A stretch of DNA of 64,000 nucleotides from Xylanibacter muris (GTDB taxonomy: Bacteria > Bacteroidota > Bacteroidia > Bacteroidales > Bacteroidaceae): assembly GCF_013166605.1 (NCBI RefSeq), contig NZ_JABKKF010000001.1, positions 124,001 through 188,000 on the forward strand. Reading direction: 5' to 3'. Shown one piece after another: positions 1 through 10,900 of this stretch. Position numbers and translations under genes: made by a program. How positions within the stretch are numbered: position 1 is the first letter of the stretch; each line of letters opens with the position of its first letter. The notes beneath the pieces were generated by a model. The model had not been told where the DNA came from. It did no database searches and saw only the letters and a program-made list of their open reading frames with translations.

Positions 1-2
1 TC

Positions 3-1184
3 CCGCTTGAACTGAACACTATGCCCGGATTCGCAGGTTCATCGGCATATTATCTGCGCTATATGGATCCTAAGAATCCGAATGCCATCGTCGGCAAAGA
101 AGCTGACGAATACTGGAAAAACGTAGACCTGTATGTGGGAGGAACGGAACATGCCACCGGACACCTTATCTATTCACGCTTCTGGAACAAGTTCCTTTTC
201 GACACCGATGTGACATGCATGGAAGAGCCTTTCCGCAAACTTGTAAACCAGGGTATGATACAGGGACGCAGCAACTTTGTATACAGGATAAACTCTGACG
301 ACCATTCAAAAGCTCCGGTATTCGTAAGTCTCGGACTGAAAGACTCTTATGATGTCACCCCGATACATGTGGATGTAAACATAGTAAGCGGTGACGTGCT
401 CGATACTGAGGCATTCAGAAACTGGCGTCCGGAATATAACAATGCGGAGTTTATACTTGAAGACGGAAAGTATATTTGCGGATGGGCAGTTGAAAAAATG
501 TCAAAGTCAATGTTCAACGTTGTCAATCCCGACATGATAGTCGAGAAATACGGTGCCGACACACTACGCCTGTATGAGATGTTCCTCGGACCGGTTGAAC
601 AAAGCAAGCCATGGGACACAAACGGTATTGACGGATGCCACCGTTTCCTTAAGAAATTCTGGGGACTGTTCTACGCAAACCGTTCCGATGAATTTATGCC
701 GAACAATGATGAGGCAACGCCCGAACAGCTTAAAAGCGTGCATAAGCTCATAAAGAAAGTAACACACGATATAGAGACATTCTCATACAACACATCTATA
801 TCGGCATTCATGATTTGCGTGTCTGAACTTGCACAGACAAAATGCCGCAACAAAGAACTACTGAAGACAACCGTGATACTCATGGCTCCGTTTGCGCCTC
901 ACATCGCAGAGGAACTGTGGGAAGCATTGGGAGAAAACGGTTCCGTATGCGATGCACAATGGCCTGTATATAATGAGAAGTATCTTGTCGAAAGCCAGAT
1001 GCAGCTCACCGTATCTTTCAACGGCAAAGCAAGATTCCAGATGCAGTTTGCAGCAGATGCTGACAACAAGACCATTGAGGAATCCGTACTGGCGGATGAA
1101 AGAACGGCTAAATATATCGGTGAAAAGAATATAATGAAAGTTATCATCGTACCGAAACGTATAGTGAATGTCGTTATAAAGTAA
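3..1184 (+). CDS. leuS: Leucyl-tRNA synthetase, C-terminal part (cut by window edge)
   Basis: Class Ia aminoacyl-tRNA synthetase that charges tRNA-Leu in the cytosol. The reading frame is open from base 3, so the gene starts upstream of the window; the ATG at 21 is internal. Visible are the [12 protein letters not shown] stretch of the catalytic domain, the KMSKS loop encoded at 495-509, then the helical anticodon-binding domain ([12 protein letters not shown]) and the small C-terminal domain ending in [12 protein letters not shown]. The N-terminal Rossmann half and most of the editing domain lie outside. A strong terminator follows at 1191-1230. Identification is firm; only the 5' end is missing. 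Confidence 0.97.
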   Translation, partial: PLELNTMPGFAGSSAYYLRYMDPKNPNAIVGKEADEYWKNVDLYVGGTEHATGHLIYSRFWNKFLFDTDVTCMEEPFRKLVNQGMIQGRSNFVYRINSDDHSKAPVFVSLGLKDSYDVTPIHVDVNIVSGDVLDTEAFRNWRPEYNNAEFILEDGKYICGWAVEKMSKSMFNVVNPDMIVEKYGADTLRLYEMFLGPVEQSKPWDTNGIDGCHRFLKKFWGLFYANRSDEFMPNNDEATPEQLKSVHKLIKKVTHDIETFSYNTSISAFMICVSELAQTKCRNKELLKTTVILMAPFAPHIAEELWEALGENGSVCDAQWPVYNEKYLVESQMQLTVSFNGKARFQMQFAADADNKTIEESVLADERTAKYIGEKNIMKVIIVPKRIVNVVIK

Positions 1185-1190
1185 CAGCAA

Positions 1191-1230
1191 GCCTCGGCAT
1201 AATCAAAATAAAGTTTGATTATGCCGAGGC
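1191..1230 (+). terminator. Intrinsic terminator after leuS
   Basis: Perfect 17-bp inverted repeat, 1191-1207 pairing with 1214-1230, around a 6-nt loop. It begins 7 nt after the leuS stop. The inner stem is A/T-rich and there is no long T-run, so it may act on both strands or as a transcript 3' end. Confidence 0.75.
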
Positions 1231-1288
1231 TAAACATTTATTCAAAACAAGGTTTAAAATAAACAAGTATAATAAAAAACAATAATTT

Positions 1289-2215
1289 ATGAACAGGCAA
1301 ATAATACTACGTGAAGCCAAGGACTATTTCAATATAACGTTGGGACTTATGTTATATACCTTTGCCTTTACGGTATTTTTGCTACCTTACGAGATAGTGA
1401 CCGGAGGTATAGCCGGTATAGGCGCCATAACGTTTTATGCCACCGGTTTTCCTGTACAATGGACTTTCTTCATTATAAATGCTGTGCTGATTGTGGCAGC
1501 GTTAAAAGAACTCGGATGGCGTTTTCTGGCAAAAACCATATACGCCACCTTCGCACTTACATTCCTGCTTGACATTGCACAAAAGATTGTAATAATGCCC
1601 AACGGGGAATTCTACAAGCTCCTCGGTGAGGGTAACGACTTCATGTCGCTCATCATCGGATGTATGCTCACCGGAACCGCACTTGCCATTGTATTCCTTA
1701 ACAACGGAAGCACCGGAGGCACAGACATCGTAGCGGCAGTGGTGAACAAACACCACAACATTTCCCTTGGAAAAGTCCTGTTGCTTGTAGACCTCTGTAT
1801 CATTAGCAGTTGTCTCGCAATAGATACCTTCGGACCGTTTTCAATAAGATGCCAGAAAGTGGTGTTCGGCCTGTGCACCATGTTTGTGGAATGTTCAATG
1901 CTCGACTATGTAATGAACTGGCAACGGCAATCCGTGCAATTTCTTATCTTTTCAAAAAAATATCAGGAAATAGCAAACGCCATTGCCATGACGACAGACC
2001 ATACGATAACCATTCTCGACGGTCACGGATGGTATACAGGAAAGGAAATGAAAGTACTGTGTCTTCTGGCCAAGAAACGGGAAAGCGTACAGATATTCCG
2101 CCTTATAAAGTCCATAGATGCAAACGCTTTTGTAAGCCAAAGCAGCGTCATCGGAGTATACGGTGAGGGATTCGACCAGATAAAAGTAAAGATAGACAAA
2201 GAAAAGAATAAATGA
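1289..2215 (+). CDS. YitT family membrane protein (DUF161/DUF2179)
   Basis: 308-aa integral membrane protein of the YitT family; its transport or other activity is not established for the family. The N-terminal two thirds hold about five hydrophobic segments ([18 protein letters not shown]; glycine-rich [15 protein letters not shown]; a [13 protein letters not shown] stretch typical of the family). The C-terminal soluble part (from about residue 225, [19 protein letters not shown]) matches DUF2179. The leuS-yitT-rdgB-porZ order is, from memory, common in Bacteroidales. The stop overlaps an upstream ATG of the next gene, suggesting an operon with rdgB. Confidence 0.9.
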   Translation: MNRQIILREAKDYFNITLGLMLYTFAFTVFLLPYEIVTGGIAGIGAITFYATGFPVQWTFFIINAVLIVAALKELGWRFLAKTIYATFALTFLLDIAQKIVIMPNGEFYKLLGEGNDFMSLIIGCMLTGTALAIVFLNNGSTGGTDIVAAVVNKHHNISLGKVLLLVDLCIISSCLAIDTFGPFSIRCQKVVFGLCTMFVECSMLDYVMNWQRQSVQFLIFSKKYQEIANAIAMTTDHTITILDGHGWYTGKEMKVLCLLAKKRESVQIFRLIKSIDANAFVSQSSVIGVYGEGFDQIKVKIDKEKNK

Positions 2216-2220
2216 TTACC

Positions 2221-2835
2221 ATGCGTATAGTTTTTGCCACAAATAATAAGAACAAACTCAGTGAGATAAGAAGCATACTGGGCAACAAAGCCGAAGTCCT
2301 TTCACTAAGCGACATAGGCTGTCATGCGGACATTCCCGAAACAGGACTGACACTCGAGGAAAACGCCATGCAGAAAGCGGAATATATCTATAATAATTAC
2401 AATATGAGCGTATTTGCCGATGATACGGGACTTGAAACAGACGCTCTCAACGGAGCACCCGGAGTATACAGTGCAAGATATGCCGGAGGAGAAGGACACG
2501 ACAGCGAAGCCAATATGACAAAACTACTGAATGAGCTTGCCGGCACGGAAAACCGCAAGGCACGATTCCGTACCGTAATAGCACTGATTCTAAAAAAAGA
2601 GGATGCCCCGGCAATGGTTCCCCACGGTCAGGCTACGCTCACAAAAGAATTTGAAGGAATAGTAAACGGAAATATAATAAATGAAAGAAGGGGAGTAGAG
2701 GGCTTCGGATACGACCCTGTATTCGAACCGGAAGGATACAACATGACTTTTGCCGAATTAGGTATGGAAATAAAAAACACAATAAGTCATAGGGCAAGGG
2801 CCGTAAAGAAACTGACAGAGTTTCTTTCACAATAA
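2221..2835 (+). CDS. rdgB: dITP/XTP pyrophosphatase (HAM1/RdgB family)
   Basis: Hydrolyses non-canonical purine nucleoside triphosphates such as dITP and XTP to monophosphates, keeping damaged purines out of DNA and RNA. Family signatures are visible: the N-terminal [10 protein letters not shown] substrate loop, [22 protein letters not shown] (catalytic acidic cluster) and [12 protein letters not shown] near the C-terminus, followed by SHRARA. The ATG at 2221 gives the family-typical MRIVFATNN start; an in-frame ATG at 2212 overlaps the yitT stop and would add three residues. Length, 204 aa, is normal. Confidence 0.95.
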   Translation: MRIVFATNNKNKLSEIRSILGNKAEVLSLSDIGCHADIPETGLTLEENAMQKAEYIYNNYNMSVFADDTGLETDALNGAPGVYSARYAGGEGHDSEANMTKLLNELAGTENRKARFRTVIALILKKEDAPAMVPHGQATLTKEFEGIVNGNIINERRGVEGFGYDPVFEPEGYNMTFAELGMEIKNTISHRARAVKKLTEFLSQ

Positions 2836-2929
2836 AAAACACAGGAAAAACAATAAAACGAAGCTGTATCCCATTATATATATATATCCGAGTATGGAAT
2901 CCATACCGGATATATAAAATACTAACATA

Positions 2930-5011
2930 ATGAAAGAATATATGAAAAAGGAAACAAACAGTACTCCGGCAATAAGAATCCTTTTATTTTTTCTGCTGTC
3001 TATATTTTATGGCACAGTATTGGCTTCAGGAATAGGCACATGGAAAAACTACTTGGCATACAGCGAAATACAACAAATAGAAAAAGCGGGAGACAACCTC
3101 TTCGTAATGGCTTCAAACGACCTGTATCAGTATAACATCAAAGACGAAGCAATATATACATACGACCGCACAAACGGGATGAGCGACATTTATATAACAA
3201 ACATTGCATGGTGCAATGCCGCCGGAAGACTCGTCGTCATATATAAAAACAGCAATATAGACCTTATAAAGACAAACGGCAACATTACCAATCTGTCTGA
3301 TATATATTCAAAAAACATGACCGTTGACAAAACAATCAACAACATATACATATATTCAAAATATGCATACTTGTCAACAGGATTCGGAGTGGTAAAGATA
3401 AATGTAAGCAATGCCGAGGTAAGCGAAACATACATGCTTGACCGAAATATAACATCAGTAGCCGTCAAAGGAGGATTCATCTATGCAAAAGACTCCAATA
3501 ACGGAGTATTGAAAGCCGCCCTCAATGAAAACCTTATAGATAAAAACAACTGGAACACCGACTATGACACAGATATGAGCATATTCAACAAGGATATGTC
3601 TGCTTACAACGAAAACATTGGTCTCGTATCGTCGCTAAAGCCGGAAGGCCCCAAAAGAAACTATACGGGCAAAGTAAAAATCATCAACGGAAAACTATAC
3701 ACAGTCAACGGATTTATAGGTGCAGAGAATCCCGCAACCCTGCAAATGTATGACGGTAACAGCTGGACTTCGTTCGAGACAGACCTGACAGATATTATAG
3801 ACCACAGGTTTGTAAACCTGCTCGACATAGAGGTGGATCCTAAAGACGAAACCCACGTGTTCGCATGCGGCCAAACCGGACTTTACGAGTTTAAGGACAC
3901 TAAGTTTGTAAGGGAATACAGCAACTATAACAGTCCGCTCGAAGAGGCATACGACATAAAAATAAACCAAGGACTGACAGATAAGGAAAAAAGAGCATAC
4001 GTGGAAGTTACGACAATGAAATATGACAACGGCCACAACCTGTGGCTGGCAAATAGCTATGCCGAAAACCACTCCCTTTTCGTAATGCCGCAAGGAAAGA
4101 CAGAACTCGTATCAAAACATCATGCCAACCTCATGACAACAAATAAAAAGTATTCCATGGCATCGATGTCAAACATGATGACTGACAGAAGGGGAATTAT
4201 ATGGTTCACAAACAACAATTACACAATGCCGGCACTGGCAAAATATTATATACAACAGGATTCATCTGTCGTATATAAACAGGTGATAAACCAAGACGGA
4301 ACAAAAGCCACGCTGAATGTAGTGCCGGCACTGGCTGAAGATAAAGACGGAAATATATGGATAGGGACAGATGTCGGACCTTTCTATATAAAGTCGACGG
4401 ATATAGGCAAAAGTCCCGACGACATGACATTCATACAGGTGAAAGTGCCGAGAAACGACGGCACCAACTATGCCGACTATCTGCTCTCAGGAGTATTCAT
4501 AACCTGTATAGCCGTTGACGGAGCAGGAAGAAAATGGTTCGGTACAGACAACAACGGAGCATATCTCATCAGTGAAGACAATATGACGGAAATCCATCAT
4601 TTTACAAAAGACAACAGCGGTCTTCTGTCAAACAATGTATCATCCATAGCCATCAACGGTAAGACAGGAGAGGTGTTTTTCGGTACCGACTGTGGGCTTT
4701 GTTCATACATAAGCGACGCTTCCGACCCTAATGAGGAAATGGACAAGAATAATGTATACGCCTATCCTAATCCTGTAAAACCTGACTATAACGGCAACAT
4801 TACGGTTCTCGGACTGAGCTATAACTCTGATGTGAAAATCATAACGGCAAACGGCACACTGGTAGCCGAAGGACGCTCTAACGGAGGAACATTCACATGG
4901 AACGGGCTCGATATGAACGGAAAGCGCGTGGCAAGCGGAATATATATGGTAGTGACGGCAAAAGAAGACGGAAGCAAGGGTACTGTATGTAAAATAGCTG
5001 TAATAAGATGA
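2930..5011 (+). CDS. porZ: PorZ-like T9SS beta-propeller protein
   Basis: 693-aa exported protein that looks like PorZ, part of the cell-surface attachment complex of the type IX secretion system. A signal peptide (residues about 1-35, RILLFFLLSIFYGTVLA) is followed by the family-typical start GTWKNYLAYS. Then come two-component-regulator-type propeller blades with recurrent WFGTDNNG and NIWIGTDVG motifs, and a C-terminal immunoglobulin-like domain (YAYPNPVKPDYNGNI ... GKRVASGIYMVV) resembling a T9SS type A sorting domain. ATG at 2930 is used; ATG at 2942 would also preserve the signal peptide. PorZ is inferred from overall layout and the rdgB neighbour; a different T9SS cargo with propeller repeats is possible. 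Confidence 0.72.
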   Translation: MKEYMKKETNSTPAIRILLFFLLSIFYGTVLASGIGTWKNYLAYSEIQQIEKAGDNLFVMASNDLYQYNIKDEAIYTYDRTNGMSDIYITNIAWCNAAGRLVVIYKNSNIDLIKTNGNITNLSDIYSKNMTVDKTINNIYIYSKYAYLSTGFGVVKINVSNAEVSETYMLDRNITSVAVKGGFIYAKDSNNGVLKAALNENLIDKNNWNTDYDTDMSIFNKDMSAYNENIGLVSSLKPEGPKRNYTGKVKIINGKLYTVNGFIGAENPATLQMYDGNSWTSFETDLTDIIDHRFVNLLDIEVDPKDETHVFACGQTGLYEFKDTKFVREYSNYNSPLEEAYDIKINQGLTDKEKRAYVEVTTMKYDNGHNLWLANSYAENHSLFVMPQGKTELVSKHHANLMTTNKKYSMASMSNMMTDRRGIIWFTNNNYTMPALAKYYIQQDSSVVYKQVINQDGTKATLNVVPALAEDKDGNIWIGTDVGPFYIKSTDIGKSPDDMTFIQVKVPRNDGTNYADYLLSGVFITCIAVDGAGRKWFGTDNNGAYLISEDNMTEIHHFTKDNSGLLSNNVSSIAINGKTGEVFFGTDCGLCSYISDASDPNEEMDKNNVYAYPNPVKPDYNGNITVLGLSYNSDVKIITANGTLVAEGRSNGGTFTWNGLDMNGKRVASGIYMVVTAKEDGSKGTVCKIAVIR

Positions 5012-5012
5012 A

Positions 5013-6434
5013 ATGACAAAGAAAAGACAAAGATACATAAACCCTCTCACGGTTATATTATTACTGTCGCCATTTATCATTTATGCCCTGTCGAAACTAT
5101 TGCCTATATCCGATGACTGGACATATTTCACCACACCGTATTATGACTTCGGTGAAGGAGTATACAACAGAATCATACCCCAAATAGGCTACTGGCGTCC
5201 GTTCGACGGACTGTTCGGATATGTTTTAAGCCTCAATGACAGTCTGTTCCCTACATTAAACCATATTGCCGTATATTCCGGCCATCTCGGAGGAACAATA
5301 CTTGTATACCATCTGGCCAGGATATTAGGATTAAAAAGAAGTTCCGGATACATGGCTTCAATATTCTTTTTCATTTCTCCGGGAATGCTCGGCACTGTTC
5401 TCGGGATAGATTCCATGAATCAGGTTTACTCACAGCTGTGGGGACTGACTGCCACATGGCTATACCTTAAATCAGACAAATGCAATTATAAAGCGGCATG
5501 GATTATATGTGCGCTCATTGCCACACTTGCAAAAGAAAACGGAACAGTATTCCTTATCATTCCGCAGATAATAGCATACGGATTCAACAGGATAAGCCTC
5601 AAGACTGCAATGAAAGATTCCGTATATGCGTTGATTGCAATAACAGTATATTTTGCTTTACGCATATACCTTACAGCGGAAACATCGGCCGTTAACGGAG
5701 AATACCTCGACAATTCTCTTTTCAGGAAAATAAAAAACATAGGGGTATTCATTGGACTTACATGGTTGCCGCTTGACTATATAAGCCTGGCATATAAGCC
5801 TGAACGCAACTATTTTACAGTTGTAATAACACTGTTGCTGTCCATGCCTTTCATAACAGTATTATTCTATCAAAAAAGATATTATGTTATCACAAAGGAA
5901 TGCCTGTCGCTTATAGTATGCATGCTTATCGCCGCATCGCCGCATCTCGTAACACTGTTCTCCACCATGCACGCATACGCAGGTCTTGGAATGGCCGCAC
6001 TTATTATATGTTTTCTTACAGACAAGTTCAACACATATAAAACCATAGACAGACTGTTCGCACTGTTCATCCTCTCATGCACGTTCATTGCATGGCATCA
6101 TTGGCAGAAATCATACGAATCGGGACTGACGGGCAAGAAAATGGCAATGGACATAATTGCCAGAACAGACACACCTGTAAAGAATCTTTGCGTGATAAAC
6201 GTCATCGGCAACGAGAAGAAGTATTCGTCTTTCTGCGCCATACCGCGTGAAGCATTCGGATGGGGACTGTCACTGAAGCATTATACCGGATACAAATGGC
6301 CTGAGAAAATAGACAACATGAACTTCGAAAAATATGACACACTCGAAATAAACCGGTATGCGGACATGATTACCGGACAAGGATTTGAAAGAGTATTAGT
6401 GGTTCATGGCGACACCATAGACATAATAAGATAA
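5013..6434 (+). CDS. Polytopic membrane protein, GT-C glycosyltransferase-like
   Basis: 473 aa with about ten hydrophobic segments. An acidic pair D34-D35 sits in the first extracytoplasmic loop (LLPISDDWTYF), the place where GT-C glycosyltransferases keep their catalytic acid, and LIATLAKENGTVFLI resembles a conserved GT-C stretch. The soluble C-terminal tail (about 390-473) carries no recognised motif. The start lies 1 nt after the porZ stop, and the acyltransferase gene follows 11 nt downstream, so the three probably form one transcript. A role in decorating a surface glycan with a lipid-linked sugar is inference; donor and acceptor are unknown. Confidence 0.6.
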   Translation: MTKKRQRYINPLTVILLLSPFIIYALSKLLPISDDWTYFTTPYYDFGEGVYNRIIPQIGYWRPFDGLFGYVLSLNDSLFPTLNHIAVYSGHLGGTILVYHLARILGLKRSSGYMASIFFFISPGMLGTVLGIDSMNQVYSQLWGLTATWLYLKSDKCNYKAAWIICALIATLAKENGTVFLIIPQIIAYGFNRISLKTAMKDSVYALIAITVYFALRIYLTAETSAVNGEYLDNSLFRKIKNIGVFIGLTWLPLDYISLAYKPERNYFTVVITLLLSMPFITVLFYQKRYYVITKECLSLIVCMLIAASPHLVTLFSTMHAYAGLGMAALIICFLTDKFNTYKTIDRLFALFILSCTFIAWHHWQKSYESGLTGKKMAMDIIARTDTPVKNLCVINVIGNEKKYSSFCAIPREAFGWGLSLKHYTGYKWPEKIDNMNFEKYDTLEINRYADMITGQGFERVLVVHGDTIDIIR

Positions 6435-6445
6435 AACCGCATACA

Positions 6446-7471
6446 ATGGAAAGAGATAAGCAACTTGATGTATACAGGGCGTTGTCTATGATATATATCG
6501 TATGCGTGATACATTATGTGTATTGGTTGGATGTGGGCTGTGAGCCGATACGATCGGCATTACTGTTTGAAATGCCTGTCATATTCTTCATTGCCGGTGC
6601 GTCACAGTCACTGAAAAAAGATACAGGTAATATTTCTTTTATAAGAATGTTTACGGACAGGGCAAAAAGACTTCTTATACCTTATTATATATACCTTCCG
6701 ATATTGTATATATGGCTCGCAGCCATGACATTCCTCATACCGGAAAACGGCTGCACGGCAGCGGACATACACAACATAACAACAAAAGACATAATAAAAA
6801 CCCTTCTCACCGGAGGAAGCACCAATATACCATATTACGGATATACTTGGTTTATATCATGTTATCTCATTATATCAGTATCACTCCCTATACAGAAAAG
6901 AATCATTTCCGTTGTTTCCAAACACACATATATCATATTGGCAGCATGCATCATGCTTACGCTTTCATTCATTAAGCTGCCTATAGCCGAGAATGAGATA
7001 AAAAACATTCCCTTATACAACTTTTTCTATATAGCAGGATATTTATACTACCGCAACTACTCAATAAAAGCACTATATATAGTAACTGCCATAACATCCG
7101 GCATCTGCATTATATGCTTTCACGAAGGCATAATGATACCTATGCAGGACCATAAGTTTCCTGCGGATTTTTATTTTCTCATATTCGGAACGGCATGCCT
7201 CGGAATAATTGGCATCTGTCTGAGGAAAATAGACTTACCTTATACAAAAGTGTTGAATATATGGAACACAAAAGGATATACCATATATCTGTATCAAAAC
7301 ATATCGCTATACATGACTATGGCTATCGCATGGCCTATACTTCAGGACATCGAAAACTCAACAATAAAATCCACATCCGCTATTCTTATCATATTTATAG
7401 CAAATACACTATTGAGCTATCCGGCATTCTATATGGAAAAAAGAATAAAAAGCATGGTAAATGTAAAATAA
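6446..7471 (+). CDS. Acyltransferase 3 family membrane protein
   Basis: 341-aa integral membrane acyltransferase of the OafA/WecH type, which transfers acyl groups (commonly acetyl) to extracytoplasmic sugars. The N-terminal KQLDVYRALSMIYIVCVIHY matches the family start with its conserved Arg and His; IFFIAGAS and the basic RAKRLLIPYY follow at the usual spacing. About ten TM helices cover the chain. It is paired with the preceding GT-C-like gene, which suggests joint modification of one surface glycan. A terminator hairpin starts 5 nt after the stop. Confidence 0.85.
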   Translation: MERDKQLDVYRALSMIYIVCVIHYVYWLDVGCEPIRSALLFEMPVIFFIAGASQSLKKDTGNISFIRMFTDRAKRLLIPYYIYLPILYIWLAAMTFLIPENGCTAADIHNITTKDIIKTLLTGGSTNIPYYGYTWFISCYLIISVSLPIQKRIISVVSKHTYIILAACIMLTLSFIKLPIAENEIKNIPLYNFFYIAGYLYYRNYSIKALYIVTAITSGICIICFHEGIMIPMQDHKFPADFYFLIFGTACLGIIGICLRKIDLPYTKVLNIWNTKGYTIYLYQNISLYMTMAIAWPILQDIENSTIKSTSAILIIFIANTLLSYPAFYMEKRIKSMVNVK

Positions 7472-7475
7472 TAAT

Positions 7476-7497
7476 GTGGAATTTTGTTTCATTCCAC
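7476..7497 (+). terminator. Short intrinsic terminator
   Basis: 7-bp stem, 7476-7482 with 7491-7497, with an 8-nt loop, followed by CCTTTTTC. It closes the acyltransferase transcription unit. Confidence 0.6.
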
Positions 7498-7514
7498 CTT
7501 TTTCTTCCGTTTTC

Positions 7515-7545
7515 TTGTTTTTTAGGAAAACAATATTTATCTTTG
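7515..7545 (+). promoter_or_regulatory. Bacteroidota-type promoter
   Basis: TTG at 7515-7517, 20-nt spacer, TAtcTTTG at 7538-7545; predicted start about 7552. No protein-coding frame begins within 400 nt, so it should drive the non-coding sequence described next. Confidence 0.7.
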
Positions 7546-7551
7546 CATTGT

Positions 7552-7795
7552 TTTCCACGCCGAGGCTTCTTTAATGATAAAGATAAAAGGGTGGGAAATA
7601 CATATTTATTAAAAGGCGTTTGCATGACGCTTTGTTCTTGACTGCTGAAACCTGAGAAATTTCAATCTTTTCATGGAACTTAGCAACGGTAGATGCCACG
7701 GGTATGATATATATTGATCATTACCACATAATGTCACATCAATTTATAATAAAGTTGGTGTGATAATAATTGTGGTATAATTATATTTTCATATC
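7552..7795 (+). ncRNA. Structured untranslated stretch between promoter and hairpin RNA
   Basis: No convincing gene. Several helices can be drawn: a 7-bp stem in the AAGGCGT/ACGCTTT pair near 7617-7640, and a nested hairpin at about 7723-7778 in which TACCACA pairs with TGTGGTA and, inside it, TGTCACATCAA pairs with TTGGTGTGATA. A CTGAGA at about 7652 is the only resemblance to a TPP riboswitch and the other conserved parts are absent. It may be the 5' part of one long RNA with 7796-7888, or a separate leader. Class unknown. Confidence 0.35.
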
Positions 7796-7888
7796 GGCGT
7801 GGGGTCACAGTTGCTCGTTCTGACAAGATGGGCAATCTCAGGGCCTCAGCAGTAGAACGGGTAACAGGTACAGTATCCCGCGCTTTTT
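7796..7888 (+). ncRNA. Candidate 93-nt structured small RNA
   Basis: Closing stem 7797-7804/7876-7883 (8 bp, G/C-rich) directly followed by TTTTT, then a 12-bp stem 7810-7821/7854-7865 with all positions paired (three G-U), enclosing a 32-nt apical region (7822-7853) containing CTCAGG and AGCAG. These two short motifs recall bacterial SRP RNA, but the spacing is too short and no GNRA tetraloop lies between them; a 6S-like hairpin is another option. An AT-rich TATATTTT stands just upstream and might be its own promoter. Structure is read directly; identity is open. Confidence 0.5.
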
Positions 7889-7962
7889 ATATTTATGGAT
7901 TAACATTACTTTTTTATTGCTGAATATGGGGATACTATAAGCAACAAAATTCATAAATTAAT

Positions 7963-10900
7963 ATGAAAAATTTATTTTTGCTACTTTTAGCCTGTATCAA
8001 TTGTTTATGGTTGCAGGCTGTGGAACGTATTGCACCTATATTTCCAGACTTTGTGGAACTGGAAAGTGGAAAAGACTATTATCTGTATAATACAGGAAGA
8101 GAAAAGTTTCTCACATCAAACGGAACTTCATCTTATGCCTACATAGGAGAAACAGGCGTCCGCACTAATATTCTTTTAGAAGAAGGATTCTATAAAATTA
8201 AATTTATATTTAATCAGAAATATCTTTATAGAAATTCTAATTCATTATACATAAATGAAAGTTTTAATAAAAACTATTGCTATTGGGACATTAGAAAAAC
8301 TGATAATCAGACGTATACAATACAGACACCTCTTGGAAAGAGTTATTATAATGAAAACCAGTATGTCGGAAACAATACTAATAATGACGATACAAAAGTA
8401 TATCCCAATCTTTCCAATGACAATAACATTGAATGGAAATTTATAGATGGTGATGCCGGTGATATGTATTATGCACGGTTACGCCTATATGATGCATTGG
8501 AAGCTATGGACGGAAAAGAATATAATATTGAAAAATTTGAAGAAATATATGCAAATACAAACAGTACCATTGAGGAAATAAACAATGCTGCCGACATTCT
8601 CAATAACGCAAATACAATAACTTCTAATTATAATTTTCCTGAATGGAACGACTATCCTATTTTATTCGAATCTTCACCTGATAAAAAATGGAATGCAAAT
8701 TCTGATAGAATAGAATGTTCAGGTTTAGAATCAGGAACAAGTACTCTTACAGCAACTGTCGTAACAAACAATGATGCAACATTATGTTATGAATTAAATG
8801 GCGGAGAAAACTTAAAATTTATAGTAGACGGAAAAGAAAAAAAATCATTTTATTCTAAACAATTAAATCATCAAAGACGCTATTTTTTTGAACTTACTCC
8901 CGGTAAGCATATTATTCAATGGACTGCAGAAGAAAGTAATAGCACAATATATTAAAAAAATACAGGAATAAGAAATACTCCATTAATAACAGTGAATCTT
9001 CTTGAACCAGGAAGTCTCGGCACAGAAATACTATATAATGTAGATCATATAAAAGATGTGCGGAAACTAAAAATCATAGGTAATATGAATAATGATGATT
9101 GGGACAAGATTAAAATGATGAAAGAAAATCTGTTCGCACTTGATTTAAGCGAGACCAACGTAAAAGAAATAGGCAATTCATTCTTTGAATCAGGTTCTGA
9201 ATGGAAATTTCTTCATTATATAAGTTTACCGGAAGGCATCAGACGTATCGGTAGAGAGGCTTTTTATAATACTTATTTAGATTATATAAATTTTCCTTCC
9301 ACACTTGAGAGTATAGATTATAATGCTTTTTCTGAAACCAATATAAAATCAGCCATTCTGCCTGATAAATGCTTAAATTTAAGTTCTTATATTTTCAGTA
9401 GATGTTATTTTCTTGAAAATACAAAATTACCTGATAGTTTAAAAACTATTCCTGAATTTATGTATCAAAATTGCTATAAATTAAAGAATTTTAAATTACC
9501 TGCTGAATTGGAGATAATAGAAAGAAATGCTTTTTATGACTGTTATAATATATGCCTTGATTTTCCTGAAAAATTAAGACGTATTAATAGATCTGCTTTC
9601 CAAAATACAAATAAATATGGAGAAAAAACAAATCTTATAATACCTAAAAACGTATCATATATAGAAGAATATGCTTTTTATGGAAGCAACGGATACAATT
9701 ATGCAGAAATACCTGTAGGATATTCAACAAGTGATAAATATAGAATTTTGCCTTCAAGCATAAAAACTATACGTCTTAATTGTCCTACTGTTGTAAAGGT
9801 TTCTCAATCTATTATAGATGATAATCTTCGTCCAAATATAACAATAAAAGTCCCTTCATTCCTTGTCAATTCATATAAACTTGACAGTTATTGGTATGAA
9901 TTTGGAAAGATAGAAGGCTTTTCTACATCTGAAATAAAAGAATGGGTACTTAACAGCGACCTTGTACTCAACGCTCGTGACAGACTTGACGGAACCCCGT
10001 CAATAATAATAAATACAGGAGGAAGCATGAAGATAAACGGAACTGACGGAATGCCTATAGACAGTCTTACAATCAAATCAAATCCAGGGGGCAACGTATA
10101 CGGACGTATGTTCAGCAATGCCGATGATGTCACGGTATGCGGCAAACTCAACACGGAACTGTTTGTGAAAGAAACAAACAAATGGTATTATCTGTCAATG
10201 CCATACGATGTTAGAATCAGCGATATTAAACCTGTTGAAAACAACTCCAAACGGGCAATACGCTACTACGACGGTGGAAACCGCGCGGTAAACGGCGCAA
10301 GCGGAAGCTGGAAAAACTTTTCTGACGAAGATATAATACCTGCAGGAACAGGATTTATATTCCAGGCAAGCGAAAAAGGATGGTGGAACATTCCCGCAAT
10401 GGAAAATGAAACTAAACAATATCTCACATCAAACAACATGTTTGTAAGAGCATTGGCAGCAAACGAATCAGAAAAGAATTCGGACAAAGGATGGAATCTT
10501 GTAGGCAATCCATATCAGTGCTGGTATAATATACATAAGCTCAACTTCACTGCCCCAATCACTGTCCGCAACATAAGCAAAAACAGCTATGAGGCATACT
10601 CCGTTATTGACGACGACTATGCCTTGGCTCCAAACCAGGCCTTCTTTGTACAGTGTCCTGAAGGGATAACCGATATTTCATTCCCCCTCGACGGCCGTCA
10701 GATGACATCTGTAATAGAAAGCCAATCAGGCGCAAAACCTCACGGTACGGCACCTATCGTCCGTACACTTACAGACTTGCAGATAAGCGATGGAACACAC
10801 ACAGACCGCACACGAGTAGTTATAAATGAAAAAGCTCTCACAGGATATGAAGTGACATGCGACGCAGCCAAATTCATGAACGAATCAAATGACATGCCGC

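Noticed and set aside
7640-7665. TPP riboswitch (CTGAGA motif)
   Set aside because: The other conserved TPP elements are absent and no thiamine gene follows.
7796-7888. Firm call as SRP RNA
   Set aside because: CAGG and AGCAG are only five bases apart and no GNRA loop lies between them; kept as an unclassified RNA candidate.
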